A model generated the notes under the pieces. It was not told the origin of the DNA, made no database searches, and worked only from the letters and a program-made list of their open reading frames with translations. From Ephydatia muelleri (taxonomy: Eukaryota > Porifera > Demospongiae > Spongillida > Spongillidae), in assembly GCA_013339895.1 (NCBI GenBank), contig JABACO010000002.1:1403195-1467194 (forward strand): DNA of 64,000 nucleotides, written 5' to 3'. Each line of letters opens with the position of its first letter. Within the stretch, counting starts at the first letter, position 1. A program made the position numbers and the translations under genes. Below are positions 46,143 to 60,100 of this stretch, in pieces.

Positions 46143-47314
46143 GGGTGTGTTTTCAGGTTTTGTAGGTTATTCGCGATTACCTATTTGGTCGACTATGCAT
46201 TTAGCTGAATAGCAGATTACCGATTTCAGACTTTCCTTTAGTTGAAATAACCAATTCTGTTTTTCTTAGTCGCGCGATTAATCGATATTCGTTTCTTTCA
46301 TATGCAGAAAATCTGTCAGAAATCGATTACCTTTTTATACGCCCTTCGCTTATCCCAGATAGACCGCAATAGTTTACTAATTATAATGGCCGGTTTAAAA
46401 TCAGTGTTGACGTAATCAAATGCAAATTAATCAACACTGTCCTTTCAAAACACCGTCCATGTGCATGTTTTCATACAAGCATGAATAGCTCGATCAGAAC
46501 TTTTTGGCGGTATATAGTAGATGTTCGCAAGCTCACGTTAGACCTTTCCATTCTCTGCAGTGTGTATTACATACATGCGGTAAAATAAGTGTTGATACAA
46601 GCAAATAAACACTAAACAGTTCATAAGGGCTACAATTTCTTCAACGAATCGAAGCGCGCTATGTAGTCCTCTGCACCAGCTAACTGTTCTGTCTGGTTGG
46701 CGGCTTTGTCGCATGCTTGAAGCGGCGTTCGCTGAATTCCACCAAGTTTGCCATGTTGTTTCACAGGCTTTTGGGTTCGGCTTCTTGCCGCTTTTTTCAA
46801 ATTCTTATTAATTCGGCGGCATGCTGTTTGAAAAATGCAAGGGGGGCGGTCACGTGTGGTTTAAAAGTTGACATTATTGTAAGGCAAGAGGCCAATGACT
46901 ATTTGCCAGTTGAGGCATACAATAGTGTGTAATGCCTTTTTAAATTTCATTGTCGTAGAATTAATGAGATGTTATTTTCGATTGACTCGCGCTCAACGTA
47001 TACCTACAGCGATTTTGTTACTAATTTCACATTATGTCGGCTAAACATCTACATGTACATTTTCCCTATAAACTAAAATGAATGGCATCCACAAAAAAAC
47101 TGGACTGAGTAACTATGAATTACGTGCCAATATCAAAATCGGAAAAACCTCAAAAACCTAGGTAATCGCTGGCAAATTAATAATGGATAATCGCCAAAAT
47201 CGATTGTATGTTTCTAATAACCGATTTGCAAGTTGCTACAAACCTGAAAAATCGATTAGACTTTTTTCATAGTCGAAATAATCGATTTTAATTTTTTTAA
47301 AAGGTTACACACCC
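46143..47314. mobile_element. Candidate TIR element with short GGGTGTGT ends, 1.17 kb
   Basis: GGGTGTGT at the left and ACACACCC at the right are flanked by TA on both sides (46141-46142 and 47315-47316), compatible with a TA target duplication. Inside both ends are many degenerate AATCGATT and GAAATAAYCGAT motifs in opposite orientation. There is no open frame above about 70 codons. The short inverted repeat makes the boundaries tentative. Confidence 0.5.
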
Positions 47315-47319
47315 TACAT

Positions 47320-47496
47320 CGATACCAAAAGGGCTAGTTTAAGCTTCTTTTTGTACGATTGAGAGTTGTAAATGGTTCTTTTAGATTTCTTTGTCACCAC
47401 CAACCTCCCACCGCACACCCTGCAATGTTTTAAGCTGATTGCAATGAAATTCCATCGCAAAGCGTCTAAAAAAAGAAGATGTTGATAATTATTCAC
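47320..47496 (-). other. Short frame with CxxC motif, possible exon relic
   Basis: A 60-codon minus-strand frame contains SLKHCRVCGGRLVVTKKS, a zinc-ribbon-like start that resembles the first Cys pair of transposon-associated proteins. No second Cys pair, acceptor or partner exon is evident. Confidence 0.25.
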
Positions 47497-47499
47497 TGA

Positions 47500-48600
47500 T
47501 AGATTTCAATCGCGATTTCATGTGTCTTAAATGTCGCGTCTCAAGACGTGACCCAGCTTAGATTGTTTTACAATGCCCCTAGATTTTGTACTCTATCATC
47601 ACAACTCACCTGGAAGTTCGCGAGCCTTACAAATATCCCGCCAAAAGATGCAACTCGTAACTAATTAAGGACCACGTGATTGCTATAGCGTTGCGCCGTA
47701 TGTTGAAATGCGATAAACATGTGAGCAGTAGATTTGGGTTTGTGCTTAGACTATTACTATGCATGGAAGTATCAATAGAGAGGCGTAGTGAAACTGCGTC
47801 GTAGCAGCAACAGGCCTTGATTATGTTAGTGCGTTAATGAGCTAGCAAAATCATTTATTCGTAAATGTGCAATTGAACATCTAAATATAGTAAATGTGCC
47901 CCACGAAACACCCGTGCGGCATAGCTTGCTACAATAACATGGTTAAATAATAGGTCGCACGAGTTACGACCTATGCGCATGCGTATAGTTAGATCACTAC
48001 AATCGACTGTTTCAAAAATCGGCACAAGGCCCATGAATTTTAAGTACCTAGCAACGCGAGTTCATCAAGTCCACCTGGTGCGTACGTTGTAGAAAAAGGC
48101 CTCTGTCGCGAAGCCGTCGGTAATTCCTCACAAGATGACCGTAAGTTAAGACATAGCTGCACATAAAGGTACCAGTGTTTCCTGGTTTCATCGCTGAGAA
48201 CTGGTTTTATACGACCTAGAATGCGTGATATCTCATCGGATGCGGTTTATTCTGTTTCAATTTTCCACGAATTCCGTTTATATTTCGAGATCAAATTATA
48301 GTTTCAAAACGATGACATATCCAGAAATAGCCCATACATAGGCGGTCATCTTGCTATTTATTTCTATATGTACTTCGAAACATTATTCAATTAACCATTC
48401 TTTAACTAAAATCAAGACAAAAAAATAATTTCTAATTTATTCATTTAAGTATGCCATTGCGTCATCTGCCATAAATGGTGAATAAATGTGCACAATATGT
48501 TAGTTCAGCTGAAGATTAACAAGGCTGCTGGATTTTGATGAGCTGAGCCAATAGCAAGCCAGGTAGCTAAGTGGAAACCTTTTCCCTAGCCTCCTCCCCC
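47500..48600. other. No gene recognised
   Basis: AT-rich with several CGCG/TGCGCA-containing patches. No long frames or clear repeats. Confidence 0.5.
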
Positions 48601-48668
48601 CAATTCCCACAGGTCTAGACTGCCAGCTAGAGGGACACCCACCCTAGCTAGCTCACTGCTAATGCATT

Positions 48669-48790
48669 ATGGTGAAGGCTATTATATGGGCAATGCTATT
48701 GACACCAGTTTACCAGCAGAATCTAGTAGCATTTGTAGTAGATGAAGCCCACTGTCAGTATATGATAAAGATGAATGTGAAAACTCAAAG
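48669..48790 (+). pseudogene. RecQ-like helicase fragment (DEAH-box motif II)
   Basis: The plus strand reads MLLTPVYQQNLVAFVVDEAH, then C. This matches the motif II region of RecQ-family helicases (a P-V/I-Y-Q-x-N-x-V-A...VDEAHC pattern). The frame then loses similarity within about 10 residues and no motif I or III partner is seen nearby. It is a fragment, probably from a degraded mobile element. Confidence 0.45.
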
Positions 48791-49336
48791 CAATGTGATA
48801 ACTCAAAGCACTGTGTCCCTGGTAAACCACATGTATGTGAGCACATACCAACTGATGGGGGCAAAGGGTTGTGGTGGGTATACACATGCAATGCTACTGT
48901 TGGATATATGGCCCAGTACAATTTGGCCTATGAGAATAGCAGTTCTAATAACAACTGCTGAAGCTTTTGATAACATTCTATTTGTGTTATTGCAAGTGCA
49001 AGAAAGATATGCATGTGTATACACCAGTGGTTGGAATGGCTCACAAACAAGCATTCTGGTTGTGCAATGTAATTGGCATCATTTCTAACAATTGTTTCAG
49101 ATGAGTCTCTAACCACATCAGGAAGGATCTGCAAACTACATCCCAAAGAAGCTTTATGCATCTCCAGAGAAAGAAAGTATTGTACAGTACATGTAAGTAT
49201 ATTGTATTTGTGTGTTTGTACAAGCGCTGAGCTGTGCTGATCTGTGATGATTAGATTAAAACAACTGCGATCTCATCATTTGTGGTGCAAAGACGTGTAC
49301 ATATGGCTTCTGTGAACTATCTGGTGCATTGTAAGA

Positions 49337-49337
<1 letters not shown>

Positions 49338-49388
<51 letters not shown>

Positions 49389-49404
49389 TGCGCATGTGTG
49401 TGTG
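49338..49404. repeat. (TG)n microsatellite
   Basis: About 33 TG dinucleotides with one GG interruption and a CGCATG near the end. Confidence 0.95.
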
Positions 49405-49902
49405 ATCTTTCTTTGATCTTTAGCAATGCCCATATCCCTTCCAGTTCTCCAGGATATGGCTTCTGTTTACTCTCAATAGATATTACCAGCTACTGGTGGC
49501 CACATGTATGTTGATTTGTCTACTAACGTTCCCCATTATCTCACACAATTTGGCCAAAAAGGTTGTCAAGGATGCTATTGGTTGCCATTTGCTTCTGGAC
49601 ACTCACCTGCACCGCTCTGTCCAAGGATGTTGTTGTATACAAGGACTACTCTGGCGTACAAGGGGTAATCTGTTAGGGTGTGACTATTCCCTCTTTTATG
49701 GGATATTCCCACTTCCGTACTGCAAGCTGTTGCTGGCAAAAACATCAGAGACAATTATAATCCAAACTATTAGTGTGTTGTTTTGTGTGTATGACATTGG
49801 TGGCTGCTGAACATTACGAAGCAATACGGATCATTTGCGATCAATTACGCATCATGCATCGGAATAATGTGCATGAAAAAAAAAAAGAATGAAACAAGTA
49901 TA

Positions 49903-50157
49903 TAAAAAACCTTCTCTATGAGAAAGTTGGTGGGATATAGGATTTGAAGGCAATGGTGGTAAGGTTCTGTAATAGTAAGGGAAAATGTCATAGTCCTATT
50001 TTTAGCACACGAACATAGTATATGCTACAAACGGGCTAAATATAGGACTATGACATTTTCCCTTACTATTACAGACCCTTGTTTCCTTGCTTTTTACACT
50101 ACAATTGCCTTCAAATCCTATATCCCACCAACTTTCTCATAGAGAAGGTTTTTTTAT
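49903..50157. mobile_element. Palindromic MITE, about 250 bp
   Basis: AAAAAACCTTCTCTATGAGA..., running on through AAGTTGGTGGGATATAGG, is mirrored at the other end by CCTATATCCCACCAACTT and TCTCATAGAGAAGGTTTTTT. A second inner pair, GGGAAAATGTCATAGTCCTA, brackets a loop of about 45 bp. It is nearly a full-length palindrome with no coding potential. The target duplication is obscured by A/T runs. Confidence 0.85.
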
Positions 50158-51119
50158 TTATTTGTATATGTACAAATGCATGTACATGTAGTTTGCAGTG
50201 TTTCCCACCCCCTAACCAACTTAATTACCGGTATCTGTATATACCCCGGTCCCCCCCCCCCCCCCCCCCCCCCCTCCCCCCCCGGGCTAAATAAAACTCT
50301 ATGCCTATGCTTGTTACAGTCGCCATTCCACCAATACATTAGTTAGGTCTAAAATGAATACGATTAACGTACGCATGATTAATGAGTTCATGGGTTAGTG
50401 CATAAGATAAATTAATCGTTAAACCATTGGTTTTGTCCACTGATAAAAAGCGCGTAGTAAATTTTAGAATACATTTTATAGCTTAGCAAGCTTAAATTGT
50501 TAGCCTCGAACAAATCGTAGCCGTTTTTATAAGCGCGATTTCGTAAAATACGAACGCAATTGCCAAAGTTGATACCTCCGATGTAAGGTCTTTGTTAATG
50601 AGATTTGAGTCCACCATAAATTGGAAATACCGTAATTTCAATAATATGATCTAATTTAAAAACCTAATGTCACGACCGAAACAGCCGTGACGATAACTTT
50701 GCCTGAACACGTGATCAACCTAGAGCGGTGCCCCATCATCGAACCCAGGTCCACTTCTCCAGTGACTCCACTTCACCCGTGAGCCCCTCAAACACAAACT
50801 GGATGCCCTTATGATGGCAAAGGCTAGACGTGCCCTAACGTTGTCTGAGAGTAGGGCTTAATCCCCCATACCCCCTAGCTGGAGCGGGTGGGGCCACGCC
50901 CCCTCCCGCACACACACCCTTTCGTACCCTCTGGCCACTGTGAATGACCTATTGGTATTCAATGCATTCCGGACCGATCAATTGACGTATAAATTGACGA
51001 AACGGACCGATCGATCGACATACTAGACTCGTACTGCCGCTTCGAACTCTCACGTGCCATGACGTCGTATGATTATCTTGGGTGGTCATGTGATTTGGGA
51101 AGTTTATATTTTGGAACAA
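50158..51119. other. Gene D upstream region; C run, no other gene
   Basis: 50251-50274 is a run of 24 C with a further C5-8 block. At about 50671-50692 GTCACG...CGTGAC is a small palindrome. Nothing coding was recognised. The region must hold the gene D promoter, but I see no clear TATA box. Confidence 0.5.
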
Positions 51120-54100
51120 ATGGCAAGCGTGTTCATATGGGTAGCTCTGTTCTACGTTTTGGTCCAGCAAGCACGTAGTCAATGTGGAGCAGGTTCGACG
51201 GACTGCAAGTGCCTGTGGACTGATCCCAAAACGACAAAATCGTACACCTTGGACATCAGCAAGCTCTTCACATACCCGTGAGTGCGTGTAGGCGTTTTGT
51301 TGGGGGGTTTCATGATTCCATGAATGGACTTGAAAACTGTTCGACATATGTCTACGCCCGTGTGTACCTTGCGAGGGGTGTGTCCTGTGTACGCGAGGGC
51401 GTGAAGTCATCCACAGTGGTGGGTTGTTATAACTTATCAGACAACGTATTTGCTGTTTAGACTTACTAACTCCATATTTGACTTACCGTAACTGCAGCTG
51501 TGCGTTTTTGTAGAACGAAAAGTGGCGGTTTTGTGGGCAGACAGGGAGGCTGGTAATACTCGTTTCGACACGATCACGTGATAACGCATTTTGCAGTGTA
51601 GTACGTTGCTCCAAGGAGCGCCCAAGCAATCTAAGAAACCTTGGCACTAAAAACACACTAGAAACTAACAGCACGCTGATTTCAAAACAGCTTTTCATTA
51701 TGCAGGACGGCCTGTTTGCTTTGTTGAACAAGACAGGATATTAATAGCCTTTTGTTCTTCTTGGCATTTTTCCAAGACGAAACTTCTCCCCAGCCATGTG
51801 ACTACTCCACAGCACACAGGACTTAGCTAAACAAGACAATATGTGTCTTAATGCTACAAATCGTTCCTGTTAGAAGCTAACCCCCTACAAACCTGCCTCA
51901 GAAATATGCTAGAACCGCAACATACAGGCCAAGCGTTGTTCTATAAGCTGCCTACGACGTGAGACTGTACCACGAGCAACTCTTGTTTTGCTTCCTTCTA
52001 AGCGCCTATTGCTACAAACCAAAAATTACATATAGACACCATAACTTACATGTGGATAGAACATTTGTAGTGACAATAATAATAATAATTCTGTATGAGC
52101 ATTTATTCCATTCGTGTATTGTCTTGTCTTTATTTCAATAATAAATAATAAAAATTGTGATAAAGAATAGATGGAACATTACAGGGAATACACAAAAGAA
52201 TGCACATTATTATTATTATTATATACACTAAAATAAGTCCTATAACAGTCAAGTTAACCTAGATAGGATAGCTCTACAGTTCGCCCTTACTAATGTCAAC
52301 CCTAGGCGGCTGTACAGGCTAAAAATGGTCTTGGACTTTTGTTCATTATTCCTGACGGAGAGACGTCCTGCAAGCTTTGATAATGCTGCCACTGCTTCAG
52401 CTCCCCAACACCCATAGGTCTCAACCACAAGAGGGATGCAGGCCCACCCCAATTCGTCACACTTTTTGTCGCTGTTGTTATGTTTTCTGTTCTCAGCTAA
52501 CAGGGCTGCCGAACCAGCCGTCACGCTCGCTTCTAGCAGAGCACTTGATTGTAGCGTAGACGTGACGGACAAGTCAAAGGCAGCCGGTTTGCCAAGGTCC
52601 CAGTTAGGAACAAGAACATCTGCAGGGCGGGATTGAGAATCGGATCCTGCCCCACAACCCATTTCCAGACGTGGACCCAAGCAAGCGCGTTGGCAGAAGT
52701 CATAAAACACATCCCTGAGCTTATTGTGTCGCGAAACCACATCCCCTCCATGTTTGCAAGTGAGGGAGTGATGGCCAAAGTCATCCAACACACAGGAAGG
52801 ACAGTGAGTGCAGCTTTGGCCTTGGACCACTGGAATACCCAACCACCACTTAAGTGCTACTTGAAACTCAGCAGGCTCCAAGTGGAGGTTGAGCCGTGGG
52901 GAGGGAGTGACTGACAGCCAGGCAGAGGCATGAGGGGAAGAAATGGACAAAAGATGAGCCCTGTCAGTCACAGATGCATAATGAAAAAGATTATTGAACT
53001 GCTGGTCTTCTATCTTAGAAGACAGTACCTTCTGTGAAAGAGGAGAATCGCCTACAGACTCATGGGTGCTGGAATCCTGGGGGTCCACTAGACTGTTGTA
53101 AAGGTGCAATGACGAGGATATATACCTACCTGATGATGGAGAAAGGCCTGAGGACAAAAATGATGCTATGTAGGCTGCAGAAGAATGGAAACTTAAGCTC
53201 TAAAGCCCTAAACCCCCCCCCCTTTTCAAGCTAAGTTGTGCCTGTTGCCAGGTGGCAGCAGAAGCATCCACTGCGGTACATTCCGAAAAGCATTGCTGCA
53301 CACAATCATCAAACAGGGCAAAGGCCTCATTGACTAGGAGAGGTGGAGTGTTCCTAGCTAAGTGAACTAGTCTGCAAAAGCTCCCACATTGCCTGAGAAG
53401 AAGTAGAGCCACCTGGGGGTCGATAGAACCCACAGCTTCTAACTCCTTTAGCAACTTGGAAGCCTCCGACTGTTTCTGCGCTACAAACTTTGCGCAGAAC
53501 ACTAAATCACCTATGGGAGCCCCCAGGATCTCAAAGTGTGGCACATTCGATCGCCTCATCTCCTCTGGGAAAGAACTTAGATCCCTCGAACTGAACAACT
53601 CACATTTGGCGATGTTGATATTGAGGCCAAGTGGTGGTCCGCTTTCTTGGATGATGGCAAGAACCCGAGCAATGGCTGCAACGGGCCCTGCGACAACACC
53701 ATCATCAATATACCAGTGGTGAAACAATAACGATTCACAGTCAACATCCTCCGCAATTGCTGATATTATCTGTTGCAGTACAAGACAAAAAAGAAGGGGA
53801 CCTAGAGGATCACCTTGTTGTACACCTATTTCTGAAGAAATAGTACCCAAAGAGTGCCACAAAGCGGGATGTTGCCCATAGCACCATTGAGACCATGGGA
53901 GCAGCTCTGGGATGTGAAGGGCACAAGCATTAAGGACGGCCTGCCTTGATACCCGATTAAATGCATTGTGCAAATCGATCTTCAATACTGCAAAATCAAC
54001 GAATAAGTTATTCGAACACAAAGAACGAGATAATAAAAACTAGACAAGAAGTCGAATCAATGAACTGAGTATTTTGGACTATCAAAACTAGCAGAGGCCA

Positions 54101-57100
54101 ATGGGAACCACCAGAAACACGGGGAAAATAACTCAAAGGGCGTAACCGTGTCAATAGATGAGTCTATGCAATACCTGCTGTGTTGTGATCCAGTAATTCC
54201 ACTATCTGTGGCGGGCATACACTACACTGTACTGTACTATCTTAGTGGCAGTGCTGTAAACAGTGGGACAGTAAAAGTTCTTCTAAGTGTCTTTGATAAA
54301 GGCGTCAACCCCAAAAAAAAATTCTATCATGACAAAATCATTATTTGCATGTTTGAGTTGAGTAATATTTAGTGCTCTTGGTGATGATTGCCACAAACGA
54401 CAGAGATTTGGAGTCCAACATATTATGTCTAGAATAGACACATATAAGCTGACAATAATACACCTGTGTCATGTCAATTTAAAATGGTGACATCTTAATC
54501 CTCAACACAAACACACTGGATGAGGTCATTTTCCAATACATACTGACTTCGATACATCATCCAAACATCAAGCCACTTTTGATTTGTGTGGGTTCAAAGT
54601 TTTGACCATTTGTATAAACAATCACAACATTAGGGGTAGTAAGAAAATAAAAGCACTGAAGGACATGGTAACCCACCGAGTACCGAACTTCGTATAATCA
54701 ATTGCAAAAGGATATTATGTATAACATTTAAAGGTATCATTGCAAGAATTAAGCAAATTGTTCCCAGATGATTGTACAATTGGTAACATTTATGTTGGAT
54801 TTCAAATTTGTTGCATAGATACTTCAATAAATGCTCTCAAAACTAAGAAATTAATTTTTTAACGTATTTGTAGTGTGCATAGCTAACCCAGCATGGATAA
54901 GTCTGGTTACATTATGTACAAATTAAGTATGGCTTCACAGCGTATTACAGTGACTGGAACGACAGCACACAAATACACACAATCGTCAAATGCATTCACA
55001 TCAGCGGCTTGCGAATGCATTTGAGGATCATGATTTGTGTGCTGACGTTCAGTGCTCTGCAGCCAATATCATTTAACCCATACTTGGTTTGGCATAATGT
55101 TAGGATGATACAGCCGGACATGTCCATACGGAAGTGGGTGGGGGAGGAATTGCACACTATGAATACGTTATGTAATTAGTTTATTGTGTTTGAGGACATT
55201 TATTTTTAAAAGGTAAGTAAATATTACCATATTAATTGTACAAGCATCGGTCGTTGCAATTTCGTTTAATTATTATTATTACTGGCTTAAACATGATAGC
55301 CTTCTTTTTGCTATAAACCACAATTAATGACTAATTGTTCAATTATTAGGCGAAGTTTTGGTACTAGATCCTTCAGTACACATTAGTTATTTTCTTACTA
55401 TAAGGTCAACTTAATGATTTGCTTATACAAAGGGTCAAAACTTTGAACCCACACAATTCAAAAGTGGTTTGATTCTCTGGATGAAGTACCAAAGTCAGGA
55501 TCAGTAAGTACGCACTCCTTTTAAGGTGATCGATTGTACACAATAACTTTTACTTCATAGATTTAATGCTAGTGGCTCTGCTATTCCCACAGACATGGCT
55601 AGCTGTTCAAGCAAAACATCACCCCAGACCATGGCTGAAAACAACACTGTGCACACTATTCCTAGTTGCTAGTCGACGTGAGCACTAGTACACTACACTT
55701 CCTGTGAATGTGAGAGCCTTCTAAGGCATCTTAACTGCTTTACGAAGCACCATGGAGGAAGACAGGTTGAATAGTCTAGCTCTGCTTAAATGTCATAGAG
55801 AATTGGAAATTGACCCTGAAGAAGTAGTAGAAGAGTTTCACATCGCCACCCTCGTAGAATGCTAAATTAGTGGATCCTTTTGTTAATTAGAGTTAGTTGC
55901 CTTTGCCAATTTGTAATTTCATGTTAGCAAATCATATTACATAATTGATATTTACTGTCAAAATTGTGTTCAATTTCATGCATGATAAATAAATGCAGAA
56001 ATTTAAAAAGTGGCTAGGACGAAGCTCCAGACCCCACTGGGAACACCTATGCTGTCACAAGATGGTTCACGCCCCTCCAGTACCCACCTCATTTGTGAAC
56101 ATAGTTATACTCTATCCCAAAATCCTGGATCCACCCCTGGTATATGATATATAAGATAGTGTTGCTTGAGCACAGTACACATGTGGTGTTTTGTTTACAC
56201 AGAGGTTTACGTAGCATGAAGTTTTTGACTTTGTAAGATTTCTTTGCAGCTCTTGTGCTCAGGAGGAACACACTCACTTGAGCGCATTATGCCAAGGGAA
56301 TGGCTTTTCATTCCATCTGCAAATTTGGTAGACCTAAAGAACATTGTGTACTCTTCAGTTAAAAGGGGAACAAAGTGAAAATGGCAGCGTTAAGAAGAAT
56401 ACAAAAACGATATACATAACACATTTTGAAGCTTGGAGTCACACCCATTTAACAAAATGTAGCCTCTCATGGTAGTCACATGGGGGGGATATTTCAGCTG
56501 TACACTTCGAGATAATCAGGATTGTTTTCATTTGTTTTCATACCTTGTGGTTCCCAAACGATTCGAGTTTAGAGTTCAAAATGTTGTATTTTTGTATATC
56601 TGAATCAGTGCAACAAACGTACAAAAAATTTAACAATAATTGTGTTCATTTGACTTGGAATGACCCATAAGTAATGTGCCTGCATTATCACTTCCTGTAC
56701 AGGCACACTGTGATTTCAAGTGATAATCAATATGACTATGAATATGATCCTTGTACAACACTACAGTGTGGTGGATCCACTACTAATGTAAGTGTAAAAA
56801 AAGGCTAACAGGAAAGTGGGAAGGGGGGAAAGATGAAGAGGCTAATGGGGATGGGGAGGGAGGGGAGACATTAAAATAATTAAATTAATATGAAGATATC
56901 TGGTACATGTGCATGATGCTGTTGAGTACTTGACGAGAAGTATTCTATTAATACCAAATGTCTATAATGTGGTTCCTTTGTATTTGTGTATTATTACAGT
57001 GAACAGTAAACCATGTTTATTAAACCCCTCCCTGATAGGTGTGTCAGACAAGGATATCAGTGCCAACCCAGCAGTTCAATTGTGGCACTAACCCAGTGTG

Positions 57101-60100
57101 GTCCGTAAGCAACTCCACCTACTTTGTCATCAGATATACTGCCACCTCTGGAGGACGGTTCGTGTGTTATCCAATTGATCCATTGTATTGTGTTGTGCAT
57201 CTGAACATATTATATTCTAAATAATGAACACCACACTGGAGTTTGTGTTGCTCTAGAAGACAGTTTGCAACTGTGCGGAAGGGATTTCATTTTGCTAGGG
57301 TGTGCCAGGAATTGAAATGTTCGTAGTTATGATGGCCTTCTGTTGAAGAATAAAGTTTACTTCAAGTTGTGGGCTCAACAATTGTTGCCACATGTGCATG
57401 ATTGTGCATTTCCCTGTCGGTATGAGTGCTATATTCTGTGTCCCTTCCTTTCCAGCATGACCACTGTTACTTTCATTCAAGATAGCAAGTCCGGCGTCTC
57501 AGCCACTTCAGTTGTTGAAAATCCTTCCTCGAAATATGTGAGCGTGCACACTAGATTTTCGCACACAACATTATTTCAGTAGCGCAACAACATTATTTCA
57601 GTATATGGTAGCGCAATGTGAACTAGCTCTTATCACAGCGACAGTAGATACATTCTACTCGGTGCCCGCGAAACATAGTGTACAGTGTTGGTTATGCTCA
57701 GCCATGGGCTTTGAGATTTTAACAGATCATATCAATTAGCCAGGCTGTATTAAGCTTAGCTCAAATTAAATGCATGCGCTTTGATTGTGAGGTGCATTTG
57801 GCAAGTTGGGCCTGTGACGCAGTTATTCTGCCCTCTTTAAGAGCACACCCCCTCGTTATAAGGGGGGGGCGTATTATTATCCAGGTAAGATTATGTGATA
57901 CACGTAAAGACACCAGAGATGCTAAATCTGTGTGTTGTATTCACTGTAAACCACACGTACTTATATTCATTCGCTGATAATTAACCACCCTCTTTAGAAG
58001 AGCAATCTAGGACCCAACTATGGTATGGTTCTGTTGTGTGAACCATAGGACCTGTTCTGTTGTGTGAACCATTGGTGTAATTAGCTAGTTTCAATACAGA
58101 GCTAGAGTATCACTGCTAGAGTTGATTCGGGCAAAATCTGTGTATGGAATATCAAGCAACCTTAAGTAGCAACCAGTTGGTAATGCCTGTTCTCTTCTCC
58201 AAATATGTAGTCTTTTACAGTCCATTTTGATTCTACCGAAGGAGGCTCTAGCTCTGGTGGTAGTCCTGTTGGTGTTGTTGGGTTTATTCTCATAAGCCTG
58301 TGAGTTGTGCAGATACATGTTTTACTGTTCTGTCAGACTTCAAGTCACTGTGTATAATGCGAGGTGTAATTGCATGCAATGCTTCATCAAAATGCATTTT
58401 TACATGTACTCTACATGTAAATTGTAGTTTTGTAAGTGCAATCGAATGCACATGAATAGAGTTAAACAATACTAGATTGTACATGTAGTTTTCCACTCTT
58501 TTCCTCTCTCTCCCCTCCATCTCCCTCAACTCCCCTCCCCTCCCTCCCCTCGCCTTTCCCTCCCTCCCCTCGCCTCTTCCTCCCCTCCCCTCCCCTCCCT
58601 CCCCCGCCTCTTCCCTCCCCTCCCCTCGCCTTCCTCCCCTCCCCTCGCCTCTTCCCTCCCCTCCCCTCGCCTCTTCCCTCCCTCCCCTCGCCTCTCCTCC
58701 CCCTCCCCTCCCTCTCCCTCCCCTCCCCTCTCCCTCTCCCTCCCTCCCTCGCCTCCCTCCCTCCCCTCCCCTCGCCTCTCCCCTCCCCTCGCCTCTTCCC
58801 CCCCTCCCCTCGCCCTCCTCCCCTCCCTCCCCTCTCCCTCCCCGCCCCTCCCTCCCTCCCTCCCCCCCTCCCCTCGCCTCTCTCCTCCCTCCCTCGCCCC
58901 CCTCCCCTCCCCCTCCTCTCCTCCCTCCCTCCCCTCCCCTCGCCTCTTCCCTCCCTCTCCCTCCCTCCCCCTCCCCTCCCCTCGCCTCTTCCCTCCCTCC
59001 CCTCCCCTCGCCTCTTCCCTCCCTCCCCTCCCCTCGCCTCTTCCCTCCCTCCCCTTCCCTCGCCTCTTCCCTCCCTCCCCTCCCCTCGCCCTTCCCTCCT
59101 CCCCTCCCCTCCCTCTCCCTCCTCCCTCCCTCCCCTCCCCTCCCCTCGCCTCTTCCCTCCCTCCCCTCCCCTCGCCTCTCCTCCCTCCCCCCCTCCCCTC
59201 GCCTCTTCCCTCCCCCCCTCCCCTCCCTCGCCTCTTCCCTCCCTCCCCTCCCCTCGCCCTTCCCTCCTCCCCTCCCCTCGCCTCTTCCCTCCCTCCCCTC
59301 CCCTCGCCTCCTCCCTCCCCTCCCTCCCTCTTCCCTCCCTCCCCTCCCCTCGCCTCTTCCCTCCCTCCCCTCCCCCTCGCCTCTTCCCTCCCTCCCTCCC
59401 CTCGCCTCTTCCCTCCCCTCCCCTCCCCTCGCCTCTTCCCTCCTCCCCTCCCCTCGCCTCTTCCCTCCCTCCCCTCCCCTCGCCTCTTCCCTCCCTCCCC
59501 TCCCCTCCGCCTCTCCCTCCTCCCCCCCTCGCCTCGCCTTCCCTCCCTCCCCTCTTCCCTCCCCTCCCCTCGCCTCTTCCCTCCTCTTCCCTCCCCTCCC
59601 CTCCCTCTTCCCTCCACCTCCCCTCCCCTCTTCCCTCCCTCCCCTCCCCTCGCCTCTTCCCTCCCTCCCCTCCCTCGCCTCTTCCCACCCCTCCCCTCCC
59701 CTCGCCTCTTCCCCTCCCCTCCCCTCTCCTCTTCCCTCCCTCTCCTCTTCCCCCCTCCTCCCTCGCTCTTCCCTCTCTCCTCTTCCCTCCCTTCTCTTCC
59801 CTCCCTCCTCTCCCTCCCTCCTCCTTCCCCCCTCCTTTTCCCTCCCTCCCCCCCCTCGCCTCTTCCCTCACTCCCCTCCCCTCTTCCCTCCCCTCCCCTC
59901 GCCTCTTCCCTCCCCTCCCCCCTCGCCTCTTCCCCTCCCTCCCCTCGCTCTTCCCTCCCCTCCCCTCTCCCTCCCCTCCCCTCGCCTCTTCCCTTCCCCT
60001 CCCCCTCCTCTTCCCTACCCTCTCCTCACCCTCTTCCCTCCCTCCCCTCGCCTCTCTCTTCCCTCTCCCTCTTCCCTCCCTTCTCTTTCCCTCCCTCCTC

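Noticed and set aside
50690-50790. tRNA-like B-box (GGGTTCGATGATGGGG on the minus strand)
   Set aside because: No matching A box or cloverleaf stems at the right distance.
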